Source of the DNA: Nitrosomonas sp.
Lineage (GTDB): Bacteria > Pseudomonadota > Gammaproteobacteria > Burkholderiales > Nitrosomonadaceae
Length of the DNA: 41,035 bases
Direction of reading: 5' to 3'
Assembly: GCA_021604405.1 (NCBI GenBank)
Contig: BQJA01000023.1
Location: forward strand, 1-41,035
A program made the translations under genes and the position numbers. Below are positions 32,834 to 40,660 of this stretch, piece by piece; the stretch's first letter is position 1; each line of letters begins with the position of its first letter. Under the pieces are notes generated by a model, which made no database searches, was not told where the DNA came from, and saw only the letters and a program-made list of their open reading frames with translations.

Positions 32834-34542
32834 AGCCCACTTTGATTGAGGCGCTTATCGCACCGGGGATATATATCGCTGAATTTATCGGTTTATCCCC
32901 GGAATCACCTGAGTTTCTGGCCGTTGTCATTCTTACCAATCTTGCCCTTTATTTTTTTATGGTGCGGACGATTGTTGTCTTTTTTGCCAGATTTTTGGGG
33001 GTGTATCATCCCGGCCAGTATCGTTGTTTTCCGCGGTTGCCCTGGCGCATTTTTTACAAAATTTACCTGGAAATCAAGCGTTGGTACGAGCGCGTCTTTC
33101 TAATGGGTCAGCATTCAACCGGCGGATTTGCCGGTTTGCTGGAGGTCTTCACATTGCTTTATAGGCCGGGACAGGTGTTGCTTGGCCGCGCTGCCGGTTT
33201 CGGGGTGGGATTGCTTCAACCGGTTGGCGGGATCATATCCCGCCATTTATTCATGTATGCAATGACGGGTGCGGGCAAGACGACGGCTTTAATAACTATT
33301 TTATCAACATGGTCTAACAGTGTTTTGTGTATTGACCCCAAATCCCAAATCACAAATGCATTGTTTGATCATGACTGGCGCAAGTGGGTCGTGCTTGATC
33401 CCTATGGTATTTCAGCGGCGTCAAGCGCCTGCTTTAATGCCATTGATTGTGTCAAAGAGGCTATGGAGCGAGATGGGCCGCAGGCGGCTGTTCTGTGGGC
33501 TATGCGGATTGCGCAAGCGTTGATTGTGACGCCGGTTGGATCGAAAACACCGTATTTTTCCGATACGGCGCGGGGATTCTTGGTCGGATTAATTTTGCAC
33601 GTCATAAGTGCGCATCCGGAGACTGACCAGCATCAGCTAGGCTACATACGCTACCTCATAGTGAACGGCTATAGGATTTACGACCCAGAGACTGGAGAAG
33701 AAGAAACCAGAGGCGATGAGGCCCAGCAATTACTTTTACGCTCGATGCAAGATAATCCCGCTTTTGAGGGGGCGATTGCCGGGGCAGCAGCAGCCATGAT
33801 CAGCGCCAGTGGTGATACGGGCGGCAATGTGCGCTCAACCTTGCAGGAGCAAACAAAATGGCTTGATTTACCCAATGTTAGGGCGATATTGGGCAGCACT
33901 ACCATGCCGCTGAGTGAGCTGAAAACACGCGATGATGTGGTGTTTTCACTCACCGCACCGATATTGTCGATACGCGAAGAACTGGCCCCGCTGTGCCGCT
34001 TATTGACGAATATGACCGCCTATACGTTTGAAGCTGTCACGCAGAAAAAGGGTCAATGTTTGACGATAATAGATGAACTGCCCAGCCAAGGGCATAACGA
34101 AACACTTGAGATTATGCTTGCAGTATCAAGAAGTTATGGCCAGACTGTGCTGGGCATTTCTCAAAATATCGAATTAATGAAAAAAGCCTATCCCAAATCC
34201 TGGTCAATGTTTTCGGGTGAAGCAGATGCGGTGTATTGGATGGCCACCAATCACAATGATACGGCAAACCATTTAGCACAGACGTTGGGTCGTAAAACCC
34301 ATGTTTTAACAGACAATTATACCGGCGAAAAATCCTACCGGGAGGTGAATGTCATGGATACCGATCAAGTTAAACGCTTCTTAAGTCCGGGCAGTGATAA
34401 TCTGATTGTGACACGGGCCGGTATGCGGGCCTTAAAACTCAAGAATGAGCCTTATTTCAAGGCGCTGCCGGTGTGGAAATATGCCGCAGACCCGGCGCAC
34501 CGGGAAGCTTTTTTTCGTAGAATCATGCGCGGGTTTTTTTGA
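32830..34542 (+). CDS. Type IV coupling protein (VirD4/TraG family)
   Basis: 570 residues. Two N-terminal membrane helices lie within about 28-56. Walker A is TGAGKTT (146-152). CIDPKSQITN and VVLDPYGIS follow as in TraG/VirD4. Walker B is LTIIDELPSQGH (Asp415, Glu416). SRSYGQTVLGISQNIELMKK and YWMATNHNDTANHLAQTLG match the late conserved motifs. It links the relaxase-DNA complex to a secretion channel. No VirB-type channel genes are visible in the window. The gene overlaps its upstream neighbour by 4 bp. Confidence 0.92.
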   Translation: MKPTLIEALIAPGIYIAEFIGLSPESPEFLAVVILTNLALYFFMVRTIVVFFARFLGVYHPGQYRCFPRLPWRIFYKIYLEIKRWYERVFLMGQHSTGGFAGLLEVFTLLYRPGQVLLGRAAGFGVGLLQPVGGIISRHLFMYAMTGAGKTTALITILSTWSNSVLCIDPKSQITNALFDHDWRKWVVLDPYGISAASSACFNAIDCVKEAMERDGPQAAVLWAMRIAQALIVTPVGSKTPYFSDTARGFLVGLILHVISAHPETDQHQLGYIRYLIVNGYRIYDPETGEEETRGDEAQQLLLRSMQDNPAFEGAIAGAAAAMISASGDTGGNVRSTLQEQTKWLDLPNVRAILGSTTMPLSELKTRDDVVFSLTAPILSIREELAPLCRLLTNMTAYTFEAVTQKKGQCLTIIDELPSQGHNETLEIMLAVSRSYGQTVLGISQNIELMKKAYPKSWSMFSGEADAVYWMATNHNDTANHLAQTLGRKTHVLTDNYTGEKSYREVNVMDTDQVKRFLSPGSDNLIVTRAGMRALKLKNEPYFKALPVWKYAADPAHREAFFRRIMRGFF

Positions 34543-34568
34543 TATAGCAATACATTAAAATTTTTGAT

Positions 34569-34595
34569 ATATTCATATATATTAGTTATGAATAT
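34569..34595. promoter_or_regulatory. Operator candidate of the second parDE-type pair
   Basis: ATATTCATA and TATGAATAT (34569-34577, 34587-34595) are perfect arms in the AT-rich region just before the antitoxin gene; the likely binder is its RHH antitoxin. Confidence 0.6.
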
Positions 34596-34609
34596 TATGG
34601 AGGTTTGCT

Positions 34610-34858
34610 ATGGCGAATACAAGTTTAACCCTTGGTGAGCATTGGGAGGTATTTATAAAAAACCAAGTGGCCAGTGGCCGCTACGGTTCAGCCAGTGAAG
34701 TCGTCCGCGACGCCTTAAGGCGCATGGAAGAGCATGAAAAAAAATTGCAGGCTTTACGTGCCCATTTGGCTGAAGGTGAGCAACAAATAGCTAGAGGTGA
34801 AGGGATCGAAAATTTTTCAATGGATAATCTCATTCAAGACCTTGATCGTGAGGGCTGA
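34610..34858 (+). CDS. parD: ParD-family antitoxin (second pair)
   Basis: 82 residues. TSLTLGEHWEVFIKNQVASG, then YGSASEVVRDALRRMEE, is the ParD pattern; the C-terminal tail is acidic. GGAGG lies 7 bases before ATG. Stop and toxin start share one base (34858). It neutralises the following toxin and stabilises the plasmid. Confidence 0.9.
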   Translation: MANTSLTLGEHWEVFIKNQVASGRYGSASEVVRDALRRMEEHEKKLQALRAHLAEGEQQIARGEGIENFSMDNLIQDLDREG

Positions 34859-35154
34859 TGCCACGCTTTATTGTCGCGCCCAGAGCCAGGGATGATTTAA
34901 AATCTATCGGACGCTATACCCAGAAAAATTGGGGTATCAAGCAGCGAAACAAATACCTTCTCGGACTGGAGGAACGGTTTCAATGGCTTGCCGAACACCC
35001 AAATATGGGTTCAAAGCGTGATGAAATCAAAGAAGGCTATTATAGTTTTCCGCATGAAAGCCATACTATTTTTTACATGATTACGCCCAATGCTGACATT
35101 AACATTATTGGCCTGATTGGGCCCGGCCAAAGCATTGAAAAATACTTCAACTAG
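34858..35154 (+). CDS. parE: ParE-family toxin (second pair)
   Basis: 98 residues. FIVAPRARDDLKSIGRYTQK, then a helical hairpin (NKYLLGLEERFQWLAEHPNM), GSKRDEIKEGYYSFPHESHT and IFYMITPNADINIIGLIG fit ParE. The sequence is quite different from the pair at 6641-7253, so both can coexist. The presumed target is gyrase. Confidence 0.9.
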   Translation: MPRFIVAPRARDDLKSIGRYTQKNWGIKQRNKYLLGLEERFQWLAEHPNMGSKRDEIKEGYYSFPHESHTIFYMITPNADINIIGLIGPGQSIEKYFN

Positions 35155-35164
35155 GCTTTGTTTT

Positions 35165-35299
35165 TTACCGCGTCCATTTCGGGCGTGGGAAAGTTCTGCG
35201 CGGTGGCCGGAAAACCGGTTTGATTCTAGGTGATGAAAATTTGTATCCATAGCGCCGTTGTGGAATGCGGGCTTTGTGAAAATGCTCAGTCAGATTCAT
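35165..35299 (-). CDS. Possible small basic protein (44 aa)
   Basis: MNLTEHFHKARIPQRRYGYK, then Arg/Pro-rich to the end (RPPRRTFPRPKWTR). AGGTGG stands 5 bases before ATG 35299. Composition bias could also arise by chance. The rest of the 35155-35466 gap shows nothing clear. Confidence 0.25.
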   Translation of the reverse strand: MNLTEHFHKARIPQRRYGYKFSSPRIKPVFRPPRRTFPRPKWTR

Positions 35300-35466
35300 G
35301 GAAACCACCTGTGTTTGAAGTGTGTTTCTGAGCGTCATAATCAGCATAGACGCATTGTGACAAAATGGGTCTATTCTATTTCTTGAGTATTTGAGATATT
35401 CACAAATAAAAATATTTTTGTTTTGATTATGGCATGTTATAAGAACATACGTACCGAGAAACTGAC

Positions 35467-35661
35467 ATGATTATGAGCGATAAAGAATACGCTGCATCTA
35501 TGGAGCAGCTTACTATGCTGCAAGAATCTTTATCTGAGGAAAACTATAAAAACGTTCCCAAAATCGTTAAAAATGCGAGCAAGGAACAGGTGAAGAGTTT
35601 GATGGCTGATATTCAAACAAAGATTGTCGAGTATGAAAAATTTAAATTAAGCAAATTATAA
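35467..35661 (+). CDS. Hypothetical protein (64 aa)
   Basis: MIMSDKEYAASMEQLTMLQE, all helical and charged; the alternative start is ATG 35473. The pattern resembles small antitoxin-like proteins, but no toxin is adjacent on this strand. Unrecognised. Confidence 0.5.
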   Translation: MIMSDKEYAASMEQLTMLQESLSEENYKNVPKIVKNASKEQVKSLMADIQTKIVEYEKFKLSKL

Positions 35662-35711
35662 GTCTAAAAACACATTGCTTTCCATAAGTTATATTATCAC
35701 TCCATTTTCGC

Positions 35712-36071
35712 TTATGGCCTTTTCTCGAATTCTTCCGGTTTCGGATTATCAATCAGATCACCCAATCCCGCTAAATTAATCGGCGGTTTATTGGGCAATT
35801 CAACGGTCAGGCTCAGCCGCCCGCCTATGGCCTCAACATAGCTGCGCAGCGTGGAGAGCAACATATCAGAGTTTTTCTCAAGACGAGATAAATTAGGCTG
35901 TGGCATATTCAGCCCTTCTGATAAGCGCGCTTGCGTTAATCCCGCCTTTTTTCTGAGCTCTTGCAAAGTCAAATACTCTATTTCCAATGCTGCTGTTTTG
36001 GCTTTGATGCGTTGTTTGCGCTCTTCTGGCAAATCATCCCATAACGTTTGTAAGATCGGACCCTTGGTCAT
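35712..36071 (-). CDS. XRE-family antitoxin (HigA-like)
   Basis: 119 residues. TLQELRKKAGLTQARLSEGL, then MPQPNLSRLEKNSD, is a helix-turn-helix of the XRE type; STLRSYVEAIGGRLSLTVEL is the common antitoxin ending. The gene follows the toxin gene (5 bp gap), the order seen in HigBA systems. It should repress the operon and neutralise the toxin. Confidence 0.85.
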   Translation of the reverse strand: MTKGPILQTLWDDLPEERKQRIKAKTAALEIEYLTLQELRKKAGLTQARLSEGLNMPQPNLSRLEKNSDMLLSTLRSYVEAIGGRLSLTVELPNKPPINLAGLGDLIDNPKPEEFEKRP

Positions 36072-36076
36072 GATTT

Positions 36077-36430
36077 TTACTCCTTCATTTTACTCAGATG
36101 ATCGTCAAAACGTTCATCTGCTTTCTTAATCAGTTGCTTGTAAAAGCGGTTCTGGCTTATGCCTGATTTATCACCGGCAACCAGCAATATAGCTTTTCTC
36201 TTAGGATCGAAGGCAAAGGCTGTTCGCCAAACCCCGCCATCTGCGTTAAACCGCAATTCTTTCATATTGCTATGTTTGGAACTGTTGAGGGTGTCAACAT
36301 GCGGTCTACTCAGCAGGGGGCCGCGTTTTTCCAGCATGCCAATTTCTGCAAAGATACAATCTTGCACGTCTTCGGAAAACATTTTGAATTCCTCTGCAAA
36401 TAAGGGGTGCAATTCGACAATCCATCGCAT
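36077..36430 (-). CDS. HigB/RelE-like toxin (phage-derived Gp49 type)
   Basis: 117 residues from ATG 36430 (AAGG upstream), preferred to a start at 36463 inside the operator. MRWIVELHPLFAEEFKMFSE, SNMKELRFNADGGVWRTAFA and KRKAILLVAGDKSG, then RFYKQLIKKADERF, is the pattern of Gp49-type RelE-fold mRNA interferases. Confidence 0.85.
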   Translation of the reverse strand: MRWIVELHPLFAEEFKMFSEDVQDCIFAEIGMLEKRGPLLSRPHVDTLNSSKHSNMKELRFNADGGVWRTAFAFDPKRKAILLVAGDKSGISQNRFYKQLIKKADERFDDHLSKMKE

Positions 36431-36451
36431 AATAACCTTATCATACAAGAT

Positions 36452-36471
36452 ATATATCGTCAATGATATAT
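36452..36471. promoter_or_regulatory. Operator candidate of the HigBA-like pair
   Basis: ATATATC-GTCAAT-GATATAT, perfect 7-bp arms, lies 22 bp before the toxin start; probably bound by the XRE antitoxin. Confidence 0.5.
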
Positions 36472-36612
36472 TTATCTAGAGCAATATCTTTGAAAATCAA
36501 TAATCGGTTATAACATAACTGCGATTTTGTAGATTGCCAGACCAAAATGGCCGAAAGTGAGCGTAGCTGTCATACGAGGCTAATATACTGCGGGGGGTGT
36601 TTTATCGAATAG

Positions 36613-37038
36613 CTAAGTTTTTAGCTTTGAGGATAAAACATCAATAACTGCACAGTCCGGTGTGTTGTCTTTACTGCATTGTGAAAGCATATCTTTCATG
36701 TGCTGTTCGATCTTTTTAAGGTCTTTGATTTTAGCTTTTATGTCATCCAAATGTTTTTGAGCCAGAGCGGCAATTTCGGCGCAGGTAAATGTGTTTTCGT
36801 CAACCAGCCTTAAAAGCTCCTGAATTTCATCAAGAGAAAAACCAAGCTCTCGGCTGCGGCGGATAAAAACCAGCCGCTTTACATGCTCTTCTTCATAAAG
36901 CCGATTTCCACCCGCGCTGCGGCCCGGTTTCGGCATGATATCGATTTTCTCGTAATAACGTATAGTCTCGATATTAACGCCTGTCTCCTTTGATAGTTTT
37001 CCGATAGTTAAACGGCTGGTTTTATTAACTTTTTTCAT
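36613..37038 (-). CDS. merR: Mercury-responsive regulator MerR
   Basis: 141 residues. LTIGKLSKETGVNIETIRYY starts the winged helix. Cys86, Cys121 and Cys129 fall at the Hg(II)-binding positions of MerR. It is divergent from merTPFA, and the operator lies between them. AGGA precedes ATG. It represses the promoter without Hg(II) and activates it with Hg(II) by DNA untwisting (family knowledge). Confidence 0.93.
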   Translation of the reverse strand: MKKVNKTSRLTIGKLSKETGVNIETIRYYEKIDIMPKPGRSAGGNRLYEEEHVKRLVFIRRSRELGFSLDEIQELLRLVDENTFTCAEIAALAQKHLDDIKAKIKDLKKIEQHMKDMLSQCSKDNTPDCAVIDVLSSKLKT

Positions 37039-37063
37039 TTTTTCCTGAATTCTAAATTAATGC

Positions 37064-37094
37064 TTGAATCTGTAGTTACTACAGATGGTAGACT
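37064..37094 (+). promoter_or_regulatory. merT promoter and MerR operator
   Basis: TTGAAT (37064-37069) and TAGACT (37089-37094) are 19 bp apart. Between them ATCTGTAG-TTA-CTACAGAT (37068-37086) is a perfect 8-bp-arm inverted repeat. This is the standard mer arrangement. Confidence 0.88.
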
Positions 37095-37114
37095 AAAAAT
37101 TGAAGGATAAAAAG

Positions 37115-37483
37115 ATGAAATCAAAGACGACTAAAAATTTCCTGACCCTTGGCGGCATTGCAGCGGCGCTTGGCGCATCCGCCTGTTGCATCTTGCCGCT
37201 TGTGCTTTTCGCTTTGGGAATTAGCGGTGCATGGATTGGCAATTTAACGGCATTGGAACCGTACAAGCCTTTCTTTATAGGCGCGGCGGTGATTTTTCTG
37301 TCCATCGGTTTTTATAAAGTTTACAGCAAACCCAAAACGGAAGATTGCGAGGATGGCCGTTTTTGCGCCCAGCCCAATTCAGACCGGATTAACAAAATCG
37401 CATTATGGGCGGCGGCAATATTGGTTGGCCTTGCGATTATCTGGCCCTATATCGCGCCGCCCTTGTTGGAATGGATTGGATAA
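37115..37483 (+). CDS. merT: Mercuric ion transporter MerT
   Basis: 122 residues from ATG 37115 (AAGGA upstream); an upstream TTG is less likely. The first helix carries the Hg(II)-binding Cys24-Cys25 (GASACCILP); the cytoplasmic loop carries Cys78 and Cys84 (TEDCEDGRFCAQ). Three membrane helices, as expected. It accepts Hg(II) from MerP and passes it to MerA. Confidence 0.93.
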   Translation: MKSKTTKNFLTLGGIAAALGASACCILPLVLFALGISGAWIGNLTALEPYKPFFIGAAVIFLSIGFYKVYSKPKTEDCEDGRFCAQPNSDRINKIALWAAAILVGLAIIWPYIAPPLLEWIG

Positions 37484-37504
37484 GATTTCTAAGGAGACTG
37501 AAAA

Positions 37505-37888
37505 ATGAACAAGAAATTTATGATGATTACAGGCGCGTTGATCTTGCTGGCAGGCGGCGGATTGCTTTTTGCTCAATCCAACCCGGGTGTTTCAGCGCAA
37601 ACAGTTGAAAAACAAAGCACCCCGGCGCAAACCAAATTAAAAACGGTCAAGCTGGAAGTGCCCGGCATGACCTGTTCGACCTGCCCCTATACAGTCAAGA
37701 AAATCTTGCAAAGAATTGACGGTGTAACAGAGGCGGACGCGGCCTTTGAAACCATGAGTGCCACAGCAACTTTCGATCCTGGTAAAACCAGCATTGATGA
37801 AATGCTGGAAGCGCTCAAAAATCAGGGTTATTCCTCAAATGTAGCTGAGGGGGAATGCGGCGCGGACGCAACAACAAGTGAATGTTAG
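37505..37888 (+). CDS. merP: Periplasmic mercury-binding protein MerP
   Basis: 127 residues. Signal peptide MNKKFMMITGALILLAGGGL..., a short linker, then the HMA domain with GMTCSTCP (Cys57, Cys60). The C-terminus has extra cysteines (EGECGADATTSEC). AAGGAG precedes ATG. Confidence 0.93.
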   Translation: MNKKFMMITGALILLAGGGLLFAQSNPGVSAQTVEKQSTPAQTKLKTVKLEVPGMTCSTCPYTVKKILQRIDGVTEADAAFETMSATATFDPGKTSIDEMLEALKNQGYSSNVAEGECGADATTSEC

Positions 37889-37891
37889 GCT

Positions 37892-38116
37892 ATGAATGAA
37901 CGTTCTCTTTTAAAGATAGGTGTTTTTGGCACAATCATTGCCGCCTTATGCTGTTTTACGCCTGTTCTGGTCGTACTTTTGAGCCTTATCGGGCTGTCCG
38001 CTTTAACCGACTATCTTGATTATGTTCTTTTTCCCGCCTTAGCTTTTTTCATCGTACTGACGGTTTATGCGTTATGGCATAGGAAGAAATGCGAAACACA
38101 TAATAAAGGAGGTTAA
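37892..38116 (+). CDS. merF: Mercury transporter MerF
   Basis: 74 residues with two membrane helices. Cys20-Cys21 (IIAALCCFTPVLV) is the MerF vicinal pair; Cys67 (HRKKCET) is near the cytoplasmic end. It starts 3 bp after merP and ends 4 bp before merA. Confidence 0.9.
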   Translation: MNERSLLKIGVFGTIIAALCCFTPVLVVLLSLIGLSALTDYLDYVLFPALAFFIVLTVYALWHRKKCETHNKGG

Positions 38117-38120
38117 CAGA

Positions 38121-39554
38121 ATGTCTGATTGCTGTTCAAAAGAAAATTATACGCCTGATCTGCTTGTGGTCGGGGGTGGGTCTGCCGGATTTTCTGCGGC
38201 TATTACAGCGGCAGAAAGTGGCGCGAGTGTGGTGATTGCCGGGCATGGCATCATTGGCGGGACATGCGTTAATGTCGGCTGCGTCCCTTCAAAAACCATG
38301 ATACGGGTTATGGAAGCGGTGCATCATGCCAAGGAAGCGGAGCGTTTTGACGGTGTGAAAGGGACAGCGGAAATCTTTAATTGGAAAGCGACAGTCGCGC
38401 AAAAGCAAAGCCTAGTCGATGAATTGCGGAAAACCAAGTACGAAGATATTTTGCCCTCCTATCCAAATGTATCTTATGTCGATATGAAGGATATGGCCCG
38501 CTTTACCGGTAACGGAACGGAAATGGAGATTGACGGTATTCTTTATCGTCCCAAAAAAATTATTATAGCTACAGGGTCGTCTTCAAGCTTGCCACCGATA
38601 AACGGTATACAGTCCGTCCCTGTTTTGGATAGCACCTCGGCCCTTGAACTTGAAAAGCTGCCAAAATCAATGCTGATTATCGGTGGCGGTGTAATTGGTG
38701 TTGAGTTGGGGCAGATGTTTGCCCGTGCTGGCGTTCAAGTGACGATTTGCTGCCGTTCCCGGCTTTTACCGGAAACGGAGCCTGAAATCAGCGCCGCGTT
38801 AAAAACTTACTTTGAAGATGAAAGCATAACGGTTTGCGACGGTATCGGTTATCAAAAGATCGAACAAGGCGGCGCGGGTATTAAGCTTGTATGTCAAACG
38901 CCGAATGGTCTGGATACGATTGAAGCGGAGCAGCTTTTGGTGGCGGCGGGGCGCAAAGCCAATACAGCCGTTTTGGAGGCTGATAAAGCCAGAATCAAAC
39001 TCCTTAAAAACGGCAGCGTCGCGATAAATGAATATATGCAGTCCTCAAACCCTGATATTTACGCCGTAGGGGATGTTACGGGCAGAGATATGTTTGTCTA
39101 TATGGCGGCTTACGGCGGCAAGCTGGCGGCGAAGAACGCACTGGGAAGCAACAGCCATAAGTACAGCAACACAAATATACCTGTTGTGATATTCACTGAT
39201 CCGCAAACAGCTATGGTGGGATTGACTGAAGTTGAAGCCCAAACCAAAGGTTACGATGTCAAAACCAGCATGATTGCCCTTGATCATGTACCACGTTTTA
39301 TCGCCGCGCGGAATACACGGGGATTGATTAAACTAGTAGCGGACAAGAAAACCGATAAACTGCTCGGCGCTCATATTTTGGCTCCGGAAAGTGGTGATTC
39401 CCTTCAAACAATGGTTTTGGCCCTGAAAGCGGGTATGACCACAGAAGAACTGGCCAATACCATTTTCCCGTACCTGACAGGTGTGGAAGGGCTCAAACTC
39501 GCCGCGCAGACCTTTGATAAGGACGTAAACAAGCTTTCCTGCTGTGCGGGATGA
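38121..39554 (+). CDS. merA: Mercuric reductase MerA
   Basis: 477 residues from ATG 38121 (AAAGGAGG upstream), preferred to a frame extension into merF. FAD-binding start VVGGGSAGFSAAITAAESGA, redox pair GGTCVNVGCVPSK (Cys49, Cys54), NAD(P)H-binding GGGVIGVELGQMFARAG and the C-terminal vicinal Cys474-Cys475 (LSCCAG) that hand over Hg(II). There is no N-terminal HMA domain, so this is a short MerA. It reduces Hg(II) to volatile Hg(0) in the cytoplasm. Confidence 0.95.
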   Translation: MSDCCSKENYTPDLLVVGGGSAGFSAAITAAESGASVVIAGHGIIGGTCVNVGCVPSKTMIRVMEAVHHAKEAERFDGVKGTAEIFNWKATVAQKQSLVDELRKTKYEDILPSYPNVSYVDMKDMARFTGNGTEMEIDGILYRPKKIIIATGSSSSLPPINGIQSVPVLDSTSALELEKLPKSMLIIGGGVIGVELGQMFARAGVQVTICCRSRLLPETEPEISAALKTYFEDESITVCDGIGYQKIEQGGAGIKLVCQTPNGLDTIEAEQLLVAAGRKANTAVLEADKARIKLLKNGSVAINEYMQSSNPDIYAVGDVTGRDMFVYMAAYGGKLAAKNALGSNSHKYSNTNIPVVIFTDPQTAMVGLTEVEAQTKGYDVKTSMIALDHVPRFIAARNTRGLIKLVADKKTDKLLGAHILAPESGDSLQTMVLALKAGMTTEELANTIFPYLTGVEGLKLAAQTFDKDVNKLSCCAG

Positions 39555-39605
39555 TTTTAATGTGAATACCATTATCCTTCTTGAAACAAACAGATCACTG
39601 CATGT

Positions 39606-39874
39606 TTAACCGTTATGCGTACTCTCTTTATTTGCATCGTAGTAAGCGCGCAAGATAGCATTAATCCGGCTCTGATACCCCTGCCTTGCCCTTTCAGCCA
39701 AGCTAACACATCGGCATCCAGGCGCAGCGTTAACTGTTTCTTTCTCGGCGGCATGGTCACCCGTGCTTTCTTGAAAAAATTTTCATCCAGTTCAGGAATA
39801 TCGCTGTAGTCGATATCCTTATCTTGCAGAGCATCAATTCGTTTCAAGTCGCTCTTGATAGTTTTTTTTCTCAC
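39606..39874 (-). pseudogene. brnA: BrnA-family antitoxin, frameshifted
   Basis: From GTG 39874 the frame reads ...ARVTMPPRKKQLTLRLDADV, LAWLKGQGRG, then goes off the family pattern. In the next frame the expected ending YQSRINAILRAYYDANKEST runs to TAA at 39606. One base is missing in the C-run 39678-39681. A translated 100-residue product would keep the toxin-neutralising part but lose the RHH-like end. Confidence 0.8.
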
Positions 39875-40114
39875 GGCTATTGGCCTTTTTCATTGAGATA
39901 ATTCGTGTTTTTTTGCCTCTGGGGGTATGCGCAATAACCACCATGCGACCGAGTAATAGGCCAAGTGTGATAAATCGCGTTTCCCCATAATCGGTACGCC
40001 TGTCTTCAAATGTGATTCAAGGACCCAAAAATACAATAGAGGCGTTTTCAAAGCTTAGGCCATGCTTAGACAGGTTTTCTTGGCTCTTTTTCTTATCCTA
40101 TTCGTACGCGTCAC
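39834..40114 (-). pseudogene. brnT: BrnT-family toxin, two in-frame stops
   Basis: On the minus strand the frame reads AYE-stop-DKKKSQENLSKHGLSFEN, ASIVFLGP, stop, ITFEDRRTDYGETRFITLGL, LLGRMVVIAHTPRGKKTRII, SMKKANSREK. This is BrnT from start to end, with TAG (40098-40100, at the position of the usual Trp) and TGA (40017-40019). It precedes and overlaps brnA as in active pairs. The whole module is dead. Confidence 0.8.
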
Positions 40115-40126
40115 CAATTTTTTATA

Positions 40127-40144
40127 TAACTACAATTGTAGTTA
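40127..40144. promoter_or_regulatory. 18-bp palindrome upstream of the brnT remnant
   Basis: TAACTACAA-TTGTAGTTA is a perfect palindrome, directly before brnT where BrnA binds its own promoter in intact systems. It has survived while the genes decayed. Confidence 0.65.
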
Positions 40145-40221
40145 CAAGCTTACGTTTTTTAATTAAAAATATCCTTTTACACGCTATACGATATTTTATT
40201 CAAGGACTTGAAAAGAAAGGA

Positions 40222-40555
40222 AGGGGCTTCGTCCCTCGCGCCCGCAAGGGTGAAGGCGTTGCCCTGCTTTAAAAACTTTTCCCCTGCCCTCTTGGGCATT
40301 CCTCGCGCAACAAAACTTTTTAAATCTGCCCTTGCAGTTGCACCCCCCACGCTTCGCCAGCGGGTCACGGTTGCATATGCAACCCTTAACCACTAAAGAA
40401 GAAAAAGGAGTTTTTAAAATGGCAGATAAAAGGACGTTTACAGCAGGATTACTGACAAAATTATTACTGATCTTGAGCAAGGCGTTCGGCCCTGGATGAA
40501 GCCATGGAACGCCGAACATGCCGCCGGTAAAATTACCCGGCCACTACGGCACAAA
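40222..40555 (+). repeat. ardC leader plus first ~45 codons, copy B of the long direct repeat
   Basis: Same orientation as 3194-3538 and ~93% identical by eye, with the same hairpins, ribosome-binding site and start. It stops abruptly at about 40555, where unrelated sequence begins. Confidence 0.9.
40419..40555 (+). pseudogene. ardC: ardC, truncated 5' fragment with a frameshift
   Basis: ATG 40419 follows AAAAAGGAG. One A is missing in codon 5, which breaks the frame. Restoring it gives ~45 codons of ArdC. Compared with the intact gene there are about 14 substitutions, 13 of them at third codon positions, so this copy was under selection before it was broken. The 3' end of this gene is probably the remnant at 14361-14451. 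Confidence 0.85.
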
Positions 40556-40660
40556 TTCACATTCTACGAACAGATGTCTATAATTGATTATGATCTGCTA
40601 TACTAAAAAATTTAATTGCCCATATTGCATGATTTTGTCAAATTATTAGTCTAGTAAATA

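Noticed and set aside
29125..36607. 15-bp match GGGGGTGTTTTATCG at 29125-29139 and 36593-36607
   Set aside because: A match of this length is expected about once by chance in a window of this size, and it includes a G-run; there is no further similarity around it.
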